Source of the DNA: an uncultured bacterium
Lineage (GTDB): Bacteria; Nitrospirota; Thermodesulfovibrionia; Thermodesulfovibrionales; Thermodesulfovibrionaceae
NCBI GenBank assembly: GCA_937924475.1
Contig: CALDSV010000006.1
Coordinates: forward strand, 17,511-81,510
Direction: 5' to 3'
DNA length: 64,000 nucleotides
Shown: positions 39,275 through 48,546 of the stretch, piece by piece
Layout: the number at the start of each line of letters is the position of its first letter
Position numbering within the stretch: position 1 is the stretch's first letter
Translations under genes and position numbers: made by a program
The notes under the pieces: generated by a model
Database searches by the model: none
What the model saw: only the letters and a program-made list of their open reading frames with translations
What the model was told of the DNA's origin: nothing

Positions 39275-40159
39275 TTCCTCTCCAGAGGGTGGACTCATAG
39301 GTGGTCCACCCTCTATTAAATGACTTCCATCACAACTTTTAGAAGTATTATAGTTTGAAAGCTTTTCTCTACAAGTGGAAAAGGTTAAATTTAGTGAAAG
39401 GCAAATCTCCCTAACAGCGGAGATTATGCTTTCCCTCTTTTGGTCTTCTAAATAAATTGAATTTCCTCTCCTTTTCCCTCTTCTTATATACAAATCCTCA
39501 AGTATGGGGACCCTTTCAGGGAATCTCTCCTTTAGTCTTTTCCAGCTATCTAATCTTGGCTTAAAGGTACTCACAGTAACATGGGACACTCCAGCAGACT
39601 TAGCTAAGGAGAGTATCTCAAAGGCTTCATCTTCATTTATTGTAGGAATTATTGGATCAAACCTTAAGCCTGTTGGTATTCCCTCTTTACTTAATCTTTC
39701 TAAAGCATTTAATCTCTTGAAAGGACTTGGTGCATAAGGTTCAAGCTGGGAGGAATACTTTAAAGTTGTAATTGTAATGGTTACAGCGGAAGCCATATTT
39801 TTAAGTAAATCTATGTCTCTACAGACTATGTCACTTTTGGTTATTATTAGAACCTTCAAGGACTCTTTTCCAAAAATTTTCAAACAATCTCTTGTAAGTG
39901 CCTTTTGTCTTTCCATAGGTGGATAGGGATCTGATGTATTGCAAAGAGAAATAAGACTTCCCTTTGGAAGCTTTCTTATCTCTCTGCTGAGTACTTCGAG
40001 TAGTCGTGGTTTTTGTCGACATTTAAAAAAATCCTTTATGTAAGAGGATGCATAACAATAGATGCATGCATGGGCACAGCCTGTATAGGGATTAAGAGAA
40101 TACTTGGGAGGACAACTACAGAGTTCATTCTTCCATGGATCAAATCTTTGTAAATACAT
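39269..40159 (-). CDS. Radical SAM protein (SPL-like family)
   Basis: SLNPYTGCAHACIYCYASSY; ITKSDIVCRDIDLL; RFDPIIPT. Confidence 0.88.
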   Translation of the reverse strand: MYLQRFDPWKNELCSCPPKYSLNPYTGCAHACIYCYASSYIKDFFKCRQKPRLLEVLSREIRKLPKGSLISLCNTSDPYPPMERQKALTRDCLKIFGKESLKVLIITKSDIVCRDIDLLKNMASAVTITITTLKYSSQLEPYAPSPFKRLNALERLSKEGIPTGLRFDPIIPTINEDEAFEILSLAKSAGVSHVTVSTFKPRLDSWKRLKERFPERVPILEDLYIRRGKRRGNSIYLEDQKRESIISAVREICLSLNLTFSTCREKLSNYNTSKSCDGSHLIEGGPPMSPPSGEES

Positions 40160-40189
40160 AATTTATTATGTCACAATATAATATAATTC

Positions 40190-40867
40190 TTGGATATGAA
40201 GGAAACTCAACAAATTAAATCAATGTTTGATAAAATCGTTTTGCGATATGATCTTCTAAATAGATTACTCTCTTTTGGGCAGGATATCCTTTGGAGAAAA
40301 AAAATGGCAAAAGAGGCTTTGAAAGATGGCTCTCAACTTATATTAGACCTTGCAGTGGGGACAGGAGATTCAGCTAAAGAACTCTTAAATAAAAGATTGA
40401 AAGTAATAGGAGTTGACATAAGTTTTGAAATGCTCAAGATTGCAAAGGGAAAAATTCAAAAAAACTTTTTTCCCCTACGTGCCTCAGCCTATGAGCTTCC
40501 TTTCAGAGAAAAAGTATTTGATGCTGTTACCTGTGCATTTGGCATTAGAAATATGCATGCAACAGAAATAGCTTTGAGAGAGATTCATCGAGTTATTAAA
40601 GATAATGGAAAAATAATAATACTTGAGTTCTCTCTACCCAAGGGTTTTTTGAAGAAACCTTATTTGATATATCTAAAAAATATTGTACCAATAATTGCTT
40701 CTTTTCTCTCCTGTCGGTCTGCATATGAATATCTGGGCTCTTCCATAGAGGAATTTTTTAAACCCGAGGAATTCTCTAAGCTTTTACAAAATTGCGGATT
40801 TAAAAACTTAAGGATTTATTCCTTAAGTTTAGGCGCTGTTTATCTTTATGTGGGAGAGAAAACTTAA
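40190..40867 (+). CDS. menG: Demethylmenaquinone/ubiquinone methyltransferase
   Basis: MFDKIVLRYDLLNRLLSFGQDILWRK; LDLAVGTGD; CAFGIRNM. Confidence 0.93.
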   Translation: MDMKETQQIKSMFDKIVLRYDLLNRLLSFGQDILWRKKMAKEALKDGSQLILDLAVGTGDSAKELLNKRLKVIGVDISFEMLKIAKGKIQKNFFPLRASAYELPFREKVFDAVTCAFGIRNMHATEIALREIHRVIKDNGKIIILEFSLPKGFLKKPYLIYLKNIVPIIASFLSCRSAYEYLGSSIEEFFKPEEFSKLLQNCGFKNLRIYSLSLGAVYLYVGEKT

Positions 40868-42261
40868 AAATTATTTTTCTTTTCAATCTCTTTTTTCATC
40901 TTATCATAACATTCTGGACAAATGCTGTGTGTAAACTCTGCTTCTGTATGTTGTTTAAGATAACTCTCAAGTTTCATCCAGTAACCCTCGTCATTTCTTA
41001 TTTTTTTGCACCAAGAACATATGGGTATGAGCCCTTTCAATGTTCTTATATTTTCCAATGCTTTCTTGAGTTCTTCAATGAGTTTTTCCCTATTTTCATC
41101 ATAAACTTTTTTATCTGTTATATCCTCTCCCGCACTAACAGTGGCAACTATTTTACCCTCTGTATCTCTTAAAACCGTATTATGCCAAGCAAAAATTCTT
41201 TCTGAGCCATCCTTTCTTAAAACTTTACTTTCGAAGTAATGAGTAATTTCAATTTCTCCAGAAATTACACTATCGAATATTAACTTTACACCTTCTCTAT
41301 CTTTTTCAGGTATTACTGTATTTATCCAGTCTTTCCACATCAATTCCTCCTTTGTATAGCCTAACTTTTCTGCTCCTTTTCGATTAATACGCATAATTTT
41401 TCCTGTTCTATCTAAAACTACGAAAATTAGATCAAGTACTTCTGTATAGGTATCGAGCTTTATATAAGCATTTTTAAGATTTTGTTCACTCTCTTTTAAT
41501 TTTTTCCATAATAAATTGAAGGGGTCTTTAAAGGCTGTTTTAACTATAGCTTTATAGATAAAGAAAAAAGAGATTATCTTAAAAATATGACCTATAAAAT
41601 TAAAAGCATCGTATACGCTTACATATTTTGTGAAAGATAATTCTGCAAAAATTGAGGTTATCAATCCTAATTGCACATATTGAAAGGTTAAATCAGGAAA
41701 GGATTTTCTATTTTTTCTCATAAGAATCAAAGAGATTGCTAAAATAAGACAAATAACATACTCACTGTAAATTTTGAAAGAAGTAAGTCCTTTGCCTTCA
41801 ATGTAGCAGTCAGGGAAAAATTTAAAAAAGAAGATAGATAGTAAAATTATTGCCGTAATGGCAGAGTAGAGAAACATCAATGGATATATCCTAACCCTTT
41901 TATCAATAAAAAAAGTAGCAAAAAGAAAACTGAAACTTTCTAAATATCTTGCCGATATCCATAGTTGAGTTGGAAGATTTGCATCAAAGCCTTGAAATAT
42001 GTTCATACCTTTAAAGGAAAGTGTATGAATTAGGTCAAGGATAACAATAAACAAATAGGAAATACCAAGGAAATTTAAATATCCCTGTTCAATTTTATCT
42101 CCTAAATTATAAGCAATAATAAAAATCATAGCGCCTATTATTATGCTGTAGAGCTCTGCAAGAGTGTGAAATAGTAAATAATTATAGAGAGCACTCAAAG
42201 ATATTACTGAGAGGACAATTAAGAAAAAAATATAATCTTCATATTTTTGTAAAAATTTCAT
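40864..42261 (-). CDS. MASE3-like membrane sensor + PAS/PAC + Cys-rich C-terminal domain; no kinase domain
   Basis: Multi-TM N-terminus, PAS/PAC, then GLIPICSWCKKIRNDEGYWMKLESYLKQHTEAEFTHSICPECYDK. Confidence 0.8.
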   Translation of the reverse strand: MKFLQKYEDYIFFLIVLSVISLSALYNYLLFHTLAELYSIIIGAMIFIIAYNLGDKIEQGYLNFLGISYLFIVILDLIHTLSFKGMNIFQGFDANLPTQLWISARYLESFSFLFATFFIDKRVRIYPLMFLYSAITAIILLSIFFFKFFPDCYIEGKGLTSFKIYSEYVICLILAISLILMRKNRKSFPDLTFQYVQLGLITSIFAELSFTKYVSVYDAFNFIGHIFKIISFFFIYKAIVKTAFKDPFNLLWKKLKESEQNLKNAYIKLDTYTEVLDLIFVVLDRTGKIMRINRKGAEKLGYTKEELMWKDWINTVIPEKDREGVKLIFDSVISGEIEITHYFESKVLRKDGSERIFAWHNTVLRDTEGKIVATVSAGEDITDKKVYDENREKLIEELKKALENIRTLKGLIPICSWCKKIRNDEGYWMKLESYLKQHTEAEFTHSICPECYDKMKKEIEKKNNF

Positions 42262-42325
42262 TTTTTTTGATTATATCAAAAATAACATTGTGATAAAATA
42301 TATTATACTTCAATAGGAGTGAATA

Positions 42326-43132
42326 ATGTTCCCTTATCCAAATATTAGCCCAGAGATAGTTAAAATTGGTCCGCTGTCAATTCGCTGGTATGGCTTAATG
42401 TATCTTATCGGTTTTATTTCTTCTTATTTAATAGTAAAAAGGGAAATAAAAAGAAAGGGATTGAGGGTTGAAAGAGATTTTCTTGAAAATCTCTATTTTT
42501 ACCTGATTTTAGGACTTCTAATTGGAGCAAGACTGGGCTATGTGGTTTTTTATAATTTATCCTACTATCTGGAAAATCCTTTTGAAATTTTTGCTATTTG
42601 GCATGGTGGCATGTCTTTTCATGGTGGTCTTCTTGGAGTAATTGTATCAGCTTGGATTTTTTCAAAAATAAAAAAATTTGATTTTTTTACCCTTACTGAC
42701 ATGCTTGTTATATCTGCACCAATAGGTCTTGGATTAGGCAGAATAGGTAATTTCATTAATGGAGAACTTTATGGAAAAGTTACAGATGTCCCCTGGGCAA
42801 TGGTTTTTCCTCAAGGTGGACCATTCCCAAGGCATCCCAGTCAACTTTATGAAGCAGCCTTTGAAGGAGTTTTATTATTCACTATTCTATGGTTTTTGAA
42901 AGACAAATTTAGTAGTTCTGGGATTATCTCCTCTATATTCTTAATTCTCTATGGCCTATTTCGATTCTTCATAGAGTTTTTCAGAGAACCAGATCCTCAG
43001 ATAGGCTATATTTTAGGGATAGTTACCATGGGTCAAGTTTTATGTAGTATTATGATAATTATTGGTTTAACCTTAATGTTTTACAGGAGTAAAAATGATA
43101 GAAATTTCTCAAGAATTAATAAAAAGACTTAA
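42326..43132 (+). CDS. lgt: Prolipoprotein diacylglyceryl transferase
   Basis: SIRWYGLMYLIGF, HGGMSFHGGLLG, GRIGNFINGELYG, RHPSQLYEA. Confidence 0.97.
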   Translation: MFPYPNISPEIVKIGPLSIRWYGLMYLIGFISSYLIVKREIKRKGLRVERDFLENLYFYLILGLLIGARLGYVVFYNLSYYLENPFEIFAIWHGGMSFHGGLLGVIVSAWIFSKIKKFDFFTLTDMLVISAPIGLGLGRIGNFINGELYGKVTDVPWAMVFPQGGPFPRHPSQLYEAAFEGVLLFTILWFLKDKFSSSGIISSIFLILYGLFRFFIEFFREPDPQIGYILGIVTMGQVLCSIMIIIGLTLMFYRSKNDRNFSRINKKT

Positions 43133-43520
43133 TGATCTAAAAAAGCATACTTTTTTTGAAATCCTAAACCTTGCTGGAAGAGTATTTATAATTGTTGATT
43201 ATAATGAAAATGTTGTTATTGGAAAAAGAGGTTTTCTACCTCAAGAAAAGGAGCAAGGATTAGTCCTCGTTTTCAATAGTAAAATGAATTTTACCTGGGA
43301 TGAAAATGCACTTACTGCTACTCTCTTTTTTGGGAATTCCCCGGAAAAATGCTACATACCCATTGATTTTATTGCTGGAGTTTTCTCTCCTGATCTAAGA
43401 ATTCAACTTATAGTGCCAGTTTTAAAAAAAATAAAGCAAATAGAAGACGAATCCCCGGCTATCACTCAGGAGAATGATAAAGAAAAGATAATTGATATTA
43501 AGAAGCTGAGAAAAAAATGA
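43095..43520 (+). CDS. SspB-like ClpXP adaptor family protein (tentative)
   Basis: GRVFIIVDYNENVVI...GLVLVFNSKMNFTWDENALTATLFFGNSPEKCYIPIDFIAGVFSPD resembles the SspB fold pattern. Confidence 0.6.
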   Translation: MIEISQELIKRLNDLKKHTFFEILNLAGRVFIIVDYNENVVIGKRGFLPQEKEQGLVLVFNSKMNFTWDENALTATLFFGNSPEKCYIPIDFIAGVFSPDLRIQLIVPVLKKIKQIEDESPAITQENDKEKIIDIKKLRKK

Positions 43521-43852
43521 GCTTGGAAAAGTATCTTAAAGAATTACTAATTCATCAAATTAGACAAAGGCTAAGCAAGATAAAACAAGATTTAGAGCCT
43601 CTTCAATCCTCTCCTCCTGATTTGATAATAAAAAGTTACGGAATGACTATTGGATACATGGACATATTGATAGAAAAAGAAATTGACCCTGAAAGAATTA
43701 CTAAATGGAAAAATCTCATAAAAGAGGGTAATAAATTAATTATTATAGTGCCTAAGGAAGAGAAACTGAAAATTACAGAAATCTTATGGAGAGAAGGGCT
43801 TGCTGAAAAAATAAGTATGGGAACATATGAGATCAACTTATCTTTGCCTTGA
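43517..43852 (+). CDS. Conserved-looking hypothetical protein
   Basis: Overlaps the upstream stop; SD-like context; no family recognised. Confidence 0.55.
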   Translation: MSLEKYLKELLIHQIRQRLSKIKQDLEPLQSSPPDLIIKSYGMTIGYMDILIEKEIDPERITKWKNLIKEGNKLIIIVPKEEKLKITEILWREGLAEKISMGTYEINLSLP

Positions 43853-44542
43853 GATAAAATCCTCCAAGCAAAGCTTTTGAATCTCTTCTGTAACAAATGT
43901 TCCTCTTAACATTTTACCCTCCACCATATAAATAACCATCTCTGCTATATTTGTGGCGTGATCTGCTATCCTTTCAAGGTATTTAGCTATGAACATTCTT
44001 TTAAGAGCAAGGGGAATTATATCAGGATTTTTTATCATTAACTCAAAAAGTTCATTATGATTATTTTTAAGAAGCTCATCTACTTTATCATCTCTTTTTA
44101 TAACATCGTAGCATAAGTCTACATCTTCTTTCACAAAAGCATTTATAACATCTTCTACCATACTTTCAGTAATTTCTGCCATTTTAGGAATATTTACGAA
44201 AGGTTTTAGAAAAGGTTCTTGGTTTAATTCTACGGCTCTTTCAGCAATATTCACAGCAAAGTCACCCATTCTCTCAAGATCAGTGGATATTTTCATTGCC
44301 GTGGTTATAAATCTTAAGTCCTTTGCCATAGGTTGTCTAAGGGCTATTAATCTTATACATTCTTCATTTATATCCACTTCAAGACCATTTATAAGATTGT
44401 CTCTTGATATAACCTGTTTTGCCAATTCGTTGTCTCTCTCAATAAGAGCTTTGACAGCCTTTCTTACTCCCTCTTCCACCAGACAACCCAGTATAAGTAT
44501 CTTTTCTTTTAATTTTCTTAATTCTTCATCTAATATCCCCAT
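43838..44542 (-). CDS. phoU: Phosphate signalling protein PhoU
   Basis: Two PhoU repeats (AKDLRFITTAMKISTDLERMGDFAVNIAERA; LKRMFIAKYLERIADHATNIAEMV). Confidence 0.96.
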   Translation of the reverse strand: MGILDEELRKLKEKILILGCLVEEGVRKAVKALIERDNELAKQVISRDNLINGLEVDINEECIRLIALRQPMAKDLRFITTAMKISTDLERMGDFAVNIAERAVELNQEPFLKPFVNIPKMAEITESMVEDVINAFVKEDVDLCYDVIKRDDKVDELLKNNHNELFELMIKNPDIIPLALKRMFIAKYLERIADHATNIAEMVIYMVEGKMLRGTFVTEEIQKLCLEDFISRQR

Positions 44543-44708
44543 GCCATCCTCCTTAAGTTTCCTTAGGTTATTATACAGTTAAGATGTCTTTATTAACAAG
44601 ATACTGATAAAGAGATTATTTAAAAACTTAAATAAAAAAACCTTCTTAATTATTGTAATTGATGTTCCATATATCTATTAAAACGCATTAAAAGGAAATG
44701 AATTGTCC

Positions 44709-45566
44709 TTAACCAAATCTTCCTGTTATGTAGTCTTCTGTGAGTTTTTGGGAGGGTACAGTAAATATTTTTTGAGTGTTTGCAAACTCAATTAACTCTC
44801 CCAAGTACATGAAACCTGTCCAGTCAGAAACTCTCGCTGCCTGTTGCATGTTATGGGTGACGATTATTATTGTTAATCTATCTTTAAGTTTCATAATTAA
44901 TTCCTCTATTTTTGATGTAGATATTGGATCCAAAGCACTTGTAGGCTCATCAAACAAGAGAACATCAGGTTCAATAGCTATAGCTCTTGCTATACATAAT
45001 CGTTGCTGTTGTCCTCCCGAAAGACTATAAGCATTGGCATTAAGCCTATCTTTTACTTCATCCCAAAGGGCTGATGCTCTCAGTGCCCACTCCACTTTCT
45101 CTTGAATTAATTTTTTATCTCTTACCCCATTTACTCTTAATCCGTAAGCTACATTTTCAAAAATGGATTTCGGAAAGGGATTAGGTCTCTGAAAAACCAT
45201 ACCTATTCTTCTTCTCAGATCAAGAACATCTATCTTAGGATTTGCTATATTAATACCCTCAGGATGAAAAATAATATCTCCTTCATATCTTGAACCTGGA
45301 TAGAGATCATGCATTCTGTTGAAACATCTTAGTAGAGTAGTTTTACCACATCCGCTCGGTCCAATAAGAGCAGTTATTTTTTTTGTAGGAATTTTAAGAT
45401 TGATATTTTTTAAAGCTCTAAACTCTCCATAGTAGAAATTTAAATCCTTTACCTCCAGTTTTATTTCACCTTCTGGTTTTTGAATAGCATTTCCCATTTC
45501 TGAAACCCTCTCTGCAGTGAATGAAAAAAAATTTTTGATGCTTTCTATCATAGATCCAATTACCAT
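44709..45566 (-). CDS. pstB: Phosphate ABC transporter ATPase PstB
   Basis: [49 protein letters not shown]. Confidence 0.97.
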   Translation of the reverse strand: MVIGSMIESIKNFFSFTAERVSEMGNAIQKPEGEIKLEVKDLNFYYGEFRALKNINLKIPTKKITALIGPSGCGKTTLLRCFNRMHDLYPGSRYEGDIIFHPEGINIANPKIDVLDLRRRIGMVFQRPNPFPKSIFENVAYGLRVNGVRDKKLIQEKVEWALRASALWDEVKDRLNANAYSLSGGQQQRLCIARAIAIEPDVLLFDEPTSALDPISTSKIEELIMKLKDRLTIIIVTHNMQQAARVSDWTGFMYLGELIEFANTQKIFTVPSQKLTEDYITGRFG

Positions 45567-46480
45567 ATGTATTTTCTCCTTACTTTTTGCCTAAAATAGT
45601 AAGCTATAGCGTTCATTAAGACTGTTAAAATAAGCAATATAAATCCTGCGGCTGCAGCATTAACCTGAAAGGCTGCTTGGGGTCTGGAAACCCAGTTAAA
45701 TATTTGAATGGGCAGAACTGTGAAAGGTGACATGAAAACTTCCCAAATTTTATCCACTGATATAAAGGGAAAATCGGATGTAAAAGGAGAAGGTGGTAAA
45801 AAAGCAATAAAGGTAAGAGCACCAATTGTTATAAGAGGTGCTGTCTCTCCAATAGCACGAGATGCAGCAATTATTAGACCTGTCAGTATTCCGCCTAAGG
45901 AGTAAGGCAAAATGTGGTCTCTCACAGTATCCCATTTTGTTGCACCTACTGCATAAGCTCCCTCTCTTATGTCACGGGGGATTCTTCTAATGGCTTCTCT
46001 TGTATTTACCACTATTACCGGTAACATGAGAATACTCAAAGTTAAGCCAGCTGTTAAGATACTTTCTCCAAATTTAAATCTATAGACAAAAATACCCAAA
46101 GCTAATAATCCGTAGATAATAGCCGGTACTGCAGCAAGATTATTTATGTTTAGTTCAATTATTGTCTCAATTTTACCTATGATACCTCTTTTTGTTGCAT
46201 ATTCCTCCAAATAAATTCCTGCTGGAATTCCAATAAGTAATGACCAAAATATGGCTCCAGCCATCACAAGAAGAGTTCCCACCCAGCCTGAAAGAATTCC
46301 AGCTTGATCAGGAAATCTTGAGGGAAAAGACACATAAAAGGAAGGATCCTTGATTTTCTCTAAGCCATCAATAAATAAATTAATTATTAATGTAAAAAGA
46401 AAAGAGAGCACTATGAGAAAAGCTAAAGCTCCAATTATAGGAAATAATATGTCAGGTCTTGAAGTATTTTTTCTTTTCAT
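45560..46480 (-). CDS. pstA: Phosphate ABC transporter permease PstA
   Basis: BPD permease; [25 protein letters not shown]. Confidence 0.95.
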   Translation of the reverse strand: MKRKNTSRPDILFPIIGALAFLIVLSFLFTLIINLFIDGLEKIKDPSFYVSFPSRFPDQAGILSGWVGTLLVMAGAIFWSLLIGIPAGIYLEEYATKRGIIGKIETIIELNINNLAAVPAIIYGLLALGIFVYRFKFGESILTAGLTLSILMLPVIVVNTREAIRRIPRDIREGAYAVGATKWDTVRDHILPYSLGGILTGLIIAASRAIGETAPLITIGALTFIAFLPPSPFTSDFPFISVDKIWEVFMSPFTVLPIQIFNWVSRPQAAFQVNAAAAGFILLILTVLMNAIAYYFRQKVRRKYIW

Positions 46481-46482
46481 CT

Positions 46483-47376
46483 CTAATAAACCTCTCTTAT
46501 TCTTGACCTAAGCCAAAGTGCAATAGAATTAAAAATAAAAGCTATTAGAAATAAAGCTAAACCAACAGCAAAAATTGACAGATACTCAATGGAACCGAAA
46601 GGTAAGTCACCCAAAGCTACTTGAACTATATAACCTGTCATTGTTTGAACAGGCTCTCGGGGGTCTAAGGTAAGATTAGGATACATTCCAGCAGCAATAG
46701 CAACAACCATTGTCTCACCGATAGCCCTTGAAGCTCCTAATATAAATCCAGCTACAATTCCTGAAACAGCTGCAGGTAGAACGATTGTGAGAGCAGTTCT
46801 TAATTTGGTTGCACCTAAAGCATAGGAAGCTTCTCTAATTCTTTGAGGTACACCTTTCATAGCATCTTCAGCCATTGAAGCTGTATAGGGAAGTATCATG
46901 AAACCAAGAACAATTCCTGGTGCTAATGAATTAAATCCTTCCAGATTAGGAACTATTTTCTGTAAAATTGGAGTGACAAATAATAGTGTGAAATAACCAA
47001 AAACAACTGTTGGGATTGCTTCAAGAAACTCAATGATAGGTTTTGCAATCTCTTTAACCTTTACAGAGGCATATTCACTTAGATAGATTGCTATCAGCAA
47101 TCCTAAAGGAATTGAAACTAACATAGCAATTCCTGCGATGAGAAAAGTGCCTGCCACTAAAGGCCAAATTCCGAATTTTTTGGTGGCGAAAACAGGTGTC
47201 CATTCTTTTTCAGTGAGAAATTCTTTTATAGAAACCTCTTTAAAGAATTCAATTGAGTCCGATAAAAGCACATAGACTATTCCTACGGTTATGAATATTG
47301 TAATAAGGCCGGCGGTGAAGAACACCGCCAGCATTAATTTGTCTAAAATTTTTTTATGGGCTACACTGGAAAACAA
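46483..47376 (-). CDS. pstC: Phosphate ABC transporter permease PstC
   Basis: [35 protein letters not shown]. Confidence 0.95.
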   Translation of the reverse strand: MFSSVAHKKILDKLMLAVFFTAGLITIFITVGIVYVLLSDSIEFFKEVSIKEFLTEKEWTPVFATKKFGIWPLVAGTFLIAGIAMLVSIPLGLLIAIYLSEYASVKVKEIAKPIIEFLEAIPTVVFGYFTLLFVTPILQKIVPNLEGFNSLAPGIVLGFMILPYTASMAEDAMKGVPQRIREASYALGATKLRTALTIVLPAAVSGIVAGFILGASRAIGETMVVAIAAGMYPNLTLDPREPVQTMTGYIVQVALGDLPFGSIEYLSIFAVGLALFLIAFIFNSIALWLRSRIREVY

Positions 47377-47395
47377 TTCTAATTTATCTCCTTAA

Positions 47396-48406
47396 TTAGT
47401 GTTTTGTTTCTCTATTAAGAAGCTCTTCTACTGTAAGTCCAACCTCAGGCTCACCACCAAAGACTGTTCCTTTCTGCATCTTTTTGAATCTCTCAAGAGC
47501 CATTTGATAAGCTTTTGCTGGAAGAGGAATTCCGCCTACTTGCTTTGTTATTTTTGAAGCGTTTTTAAGATAAAACTCAACAAATTCTTTTACTTCAGGT
47601 TTTTCTTTTGCTGATTTTTCATTTACATAGATGAATAGGGGTCTTGAAAGAGGGTTATAGGTTCCATCCATAACAGTTTTTTCACTTGGCATCACACATT
47701 TACCTGTTTTTGGATTGAGAACTGCCAGAGGCTTTACTTTCCCTTTATTTTCAACAACATATGTAAGTCCTACATAACCAAGTCCGCCTAAATCCCTTAT
47801 TACTGCATTCATGATAACATTGTCATCTTCACTGGCAACATAATCGCCTCTGCTTGCCTTAGCTTTTCCAACAACTGCCTCAGTGAAGTAATCAAAAGTT
47901 CCTGAATCAGCACCAGGTCCTGCAAGTCTAAGAGGTCTGTCAGGCCAGCTTGGATCAACCTGATTCCATTTTGTAATTTTACCTTGAGCTTCAGGCTCCC
48001 ACATTTTTTTTAGCTGTTCTACTGTTATGCAATCATTCTTGATCCAATTGTTTTTCACATTTACAAAAACTGAAAGAGCATCATAGGCTACAGGTAATTC
48101 AATATAGGTGATTCCAGCTTCTTTGCAGGCATCCATTTCCTTTTTTAAAATTGGTCTTGATGCATCAGATATGTCTGTCTCACCTCTACAAAACTTTTTA
48201 AAACCTCCACCAGTGCCTGAAATTCCTACTGTCACTTTTACAGCCCCTTTTTTAGCTTTCTGAAACTCCTCAGCTATTCCTTCAGTAATAGGAAAGACTG
48301 TTGATGAACCATCAATTTTGATGATAGGCTGTCCATAGGCAAGGGACATGACTGAGAAGAAACCAATTACTGCAAAAAATACTCCCAAAAGCTTTTGATA
48401 CCTCAT
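47396..48406 (-). CDS. pstS: Phosphate-binding protein PstS (SphX-like type)
   Basis: IDGSSTVFPITEGIAEEF; GISGTGGGFKKFCRGETDISDASRPI; first gene of pstSCAB-phoU. Confidence 0.94.
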   Translation of the reverse strand: MRYQKLLGVFFAVIGFFSVMSLAYGQPIIKIDGSSTVFPITEGIAEEFQKAKKGAVKVTVGISGTGGGFKKFCRGETDISDASRPILKKEMDACKEAGITYIELPVAYDALSVFVNVKNNWIKNDCITVEQLKKMWEPEAQGKITKWNQVDPSWPDRPLRLAGPGADSGTFDYFTEAVVGKAKASRGDYVASEDDNVIMNAVIRDLGGLGYVGLTYVVENKGKVKPLAVLNPKTGKCVMPSEKTVMDGTYNPLSRPLFIYVNEKSAKEKPEVKEFVEFYLKNASKITKQVGGIPLPAKAYQMALERFKKMQKGTVFGGEPEVGLTVEELLNRETKH

Positions 48407-48440
48407 AAAAACCTCCTTTTGATTTTATTTATATATTTTT

Positions 48441-48494
48441 AGTATAGAAACTTCTTGTTACAGCAAATTTACAGAAATGTTAAAATTGTGTTAC
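48441..48494 (-). promoter_or_regulatory. Pho box 1: four 11-bp-phased (G/T)TAA(C/A)(A/T) hexamers, 9 nt, TATACT -10 (for pstSCAB-phoU)
   Basis: Plus-strand TGTTAC 48456, ATTTAC 48467, TGTTAA 48478, TGTTAC 48489; AGTATA 48441-48446. Confidence 0.8.
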
Positions 48495-48546
48495 AAAATG
48501 GAAATTATTTGGTAAAATATTAAAAAAATTTTTTAAGGAGAGCTTT

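Noticed and set aside
44543-44708. pstB-phoU gap checked for a further Pho box
   Set aside because: TTAA-containing stretches are present but not phased at 11 bp over four units; phoU probably reads through from pst or has an ordinary promoter.
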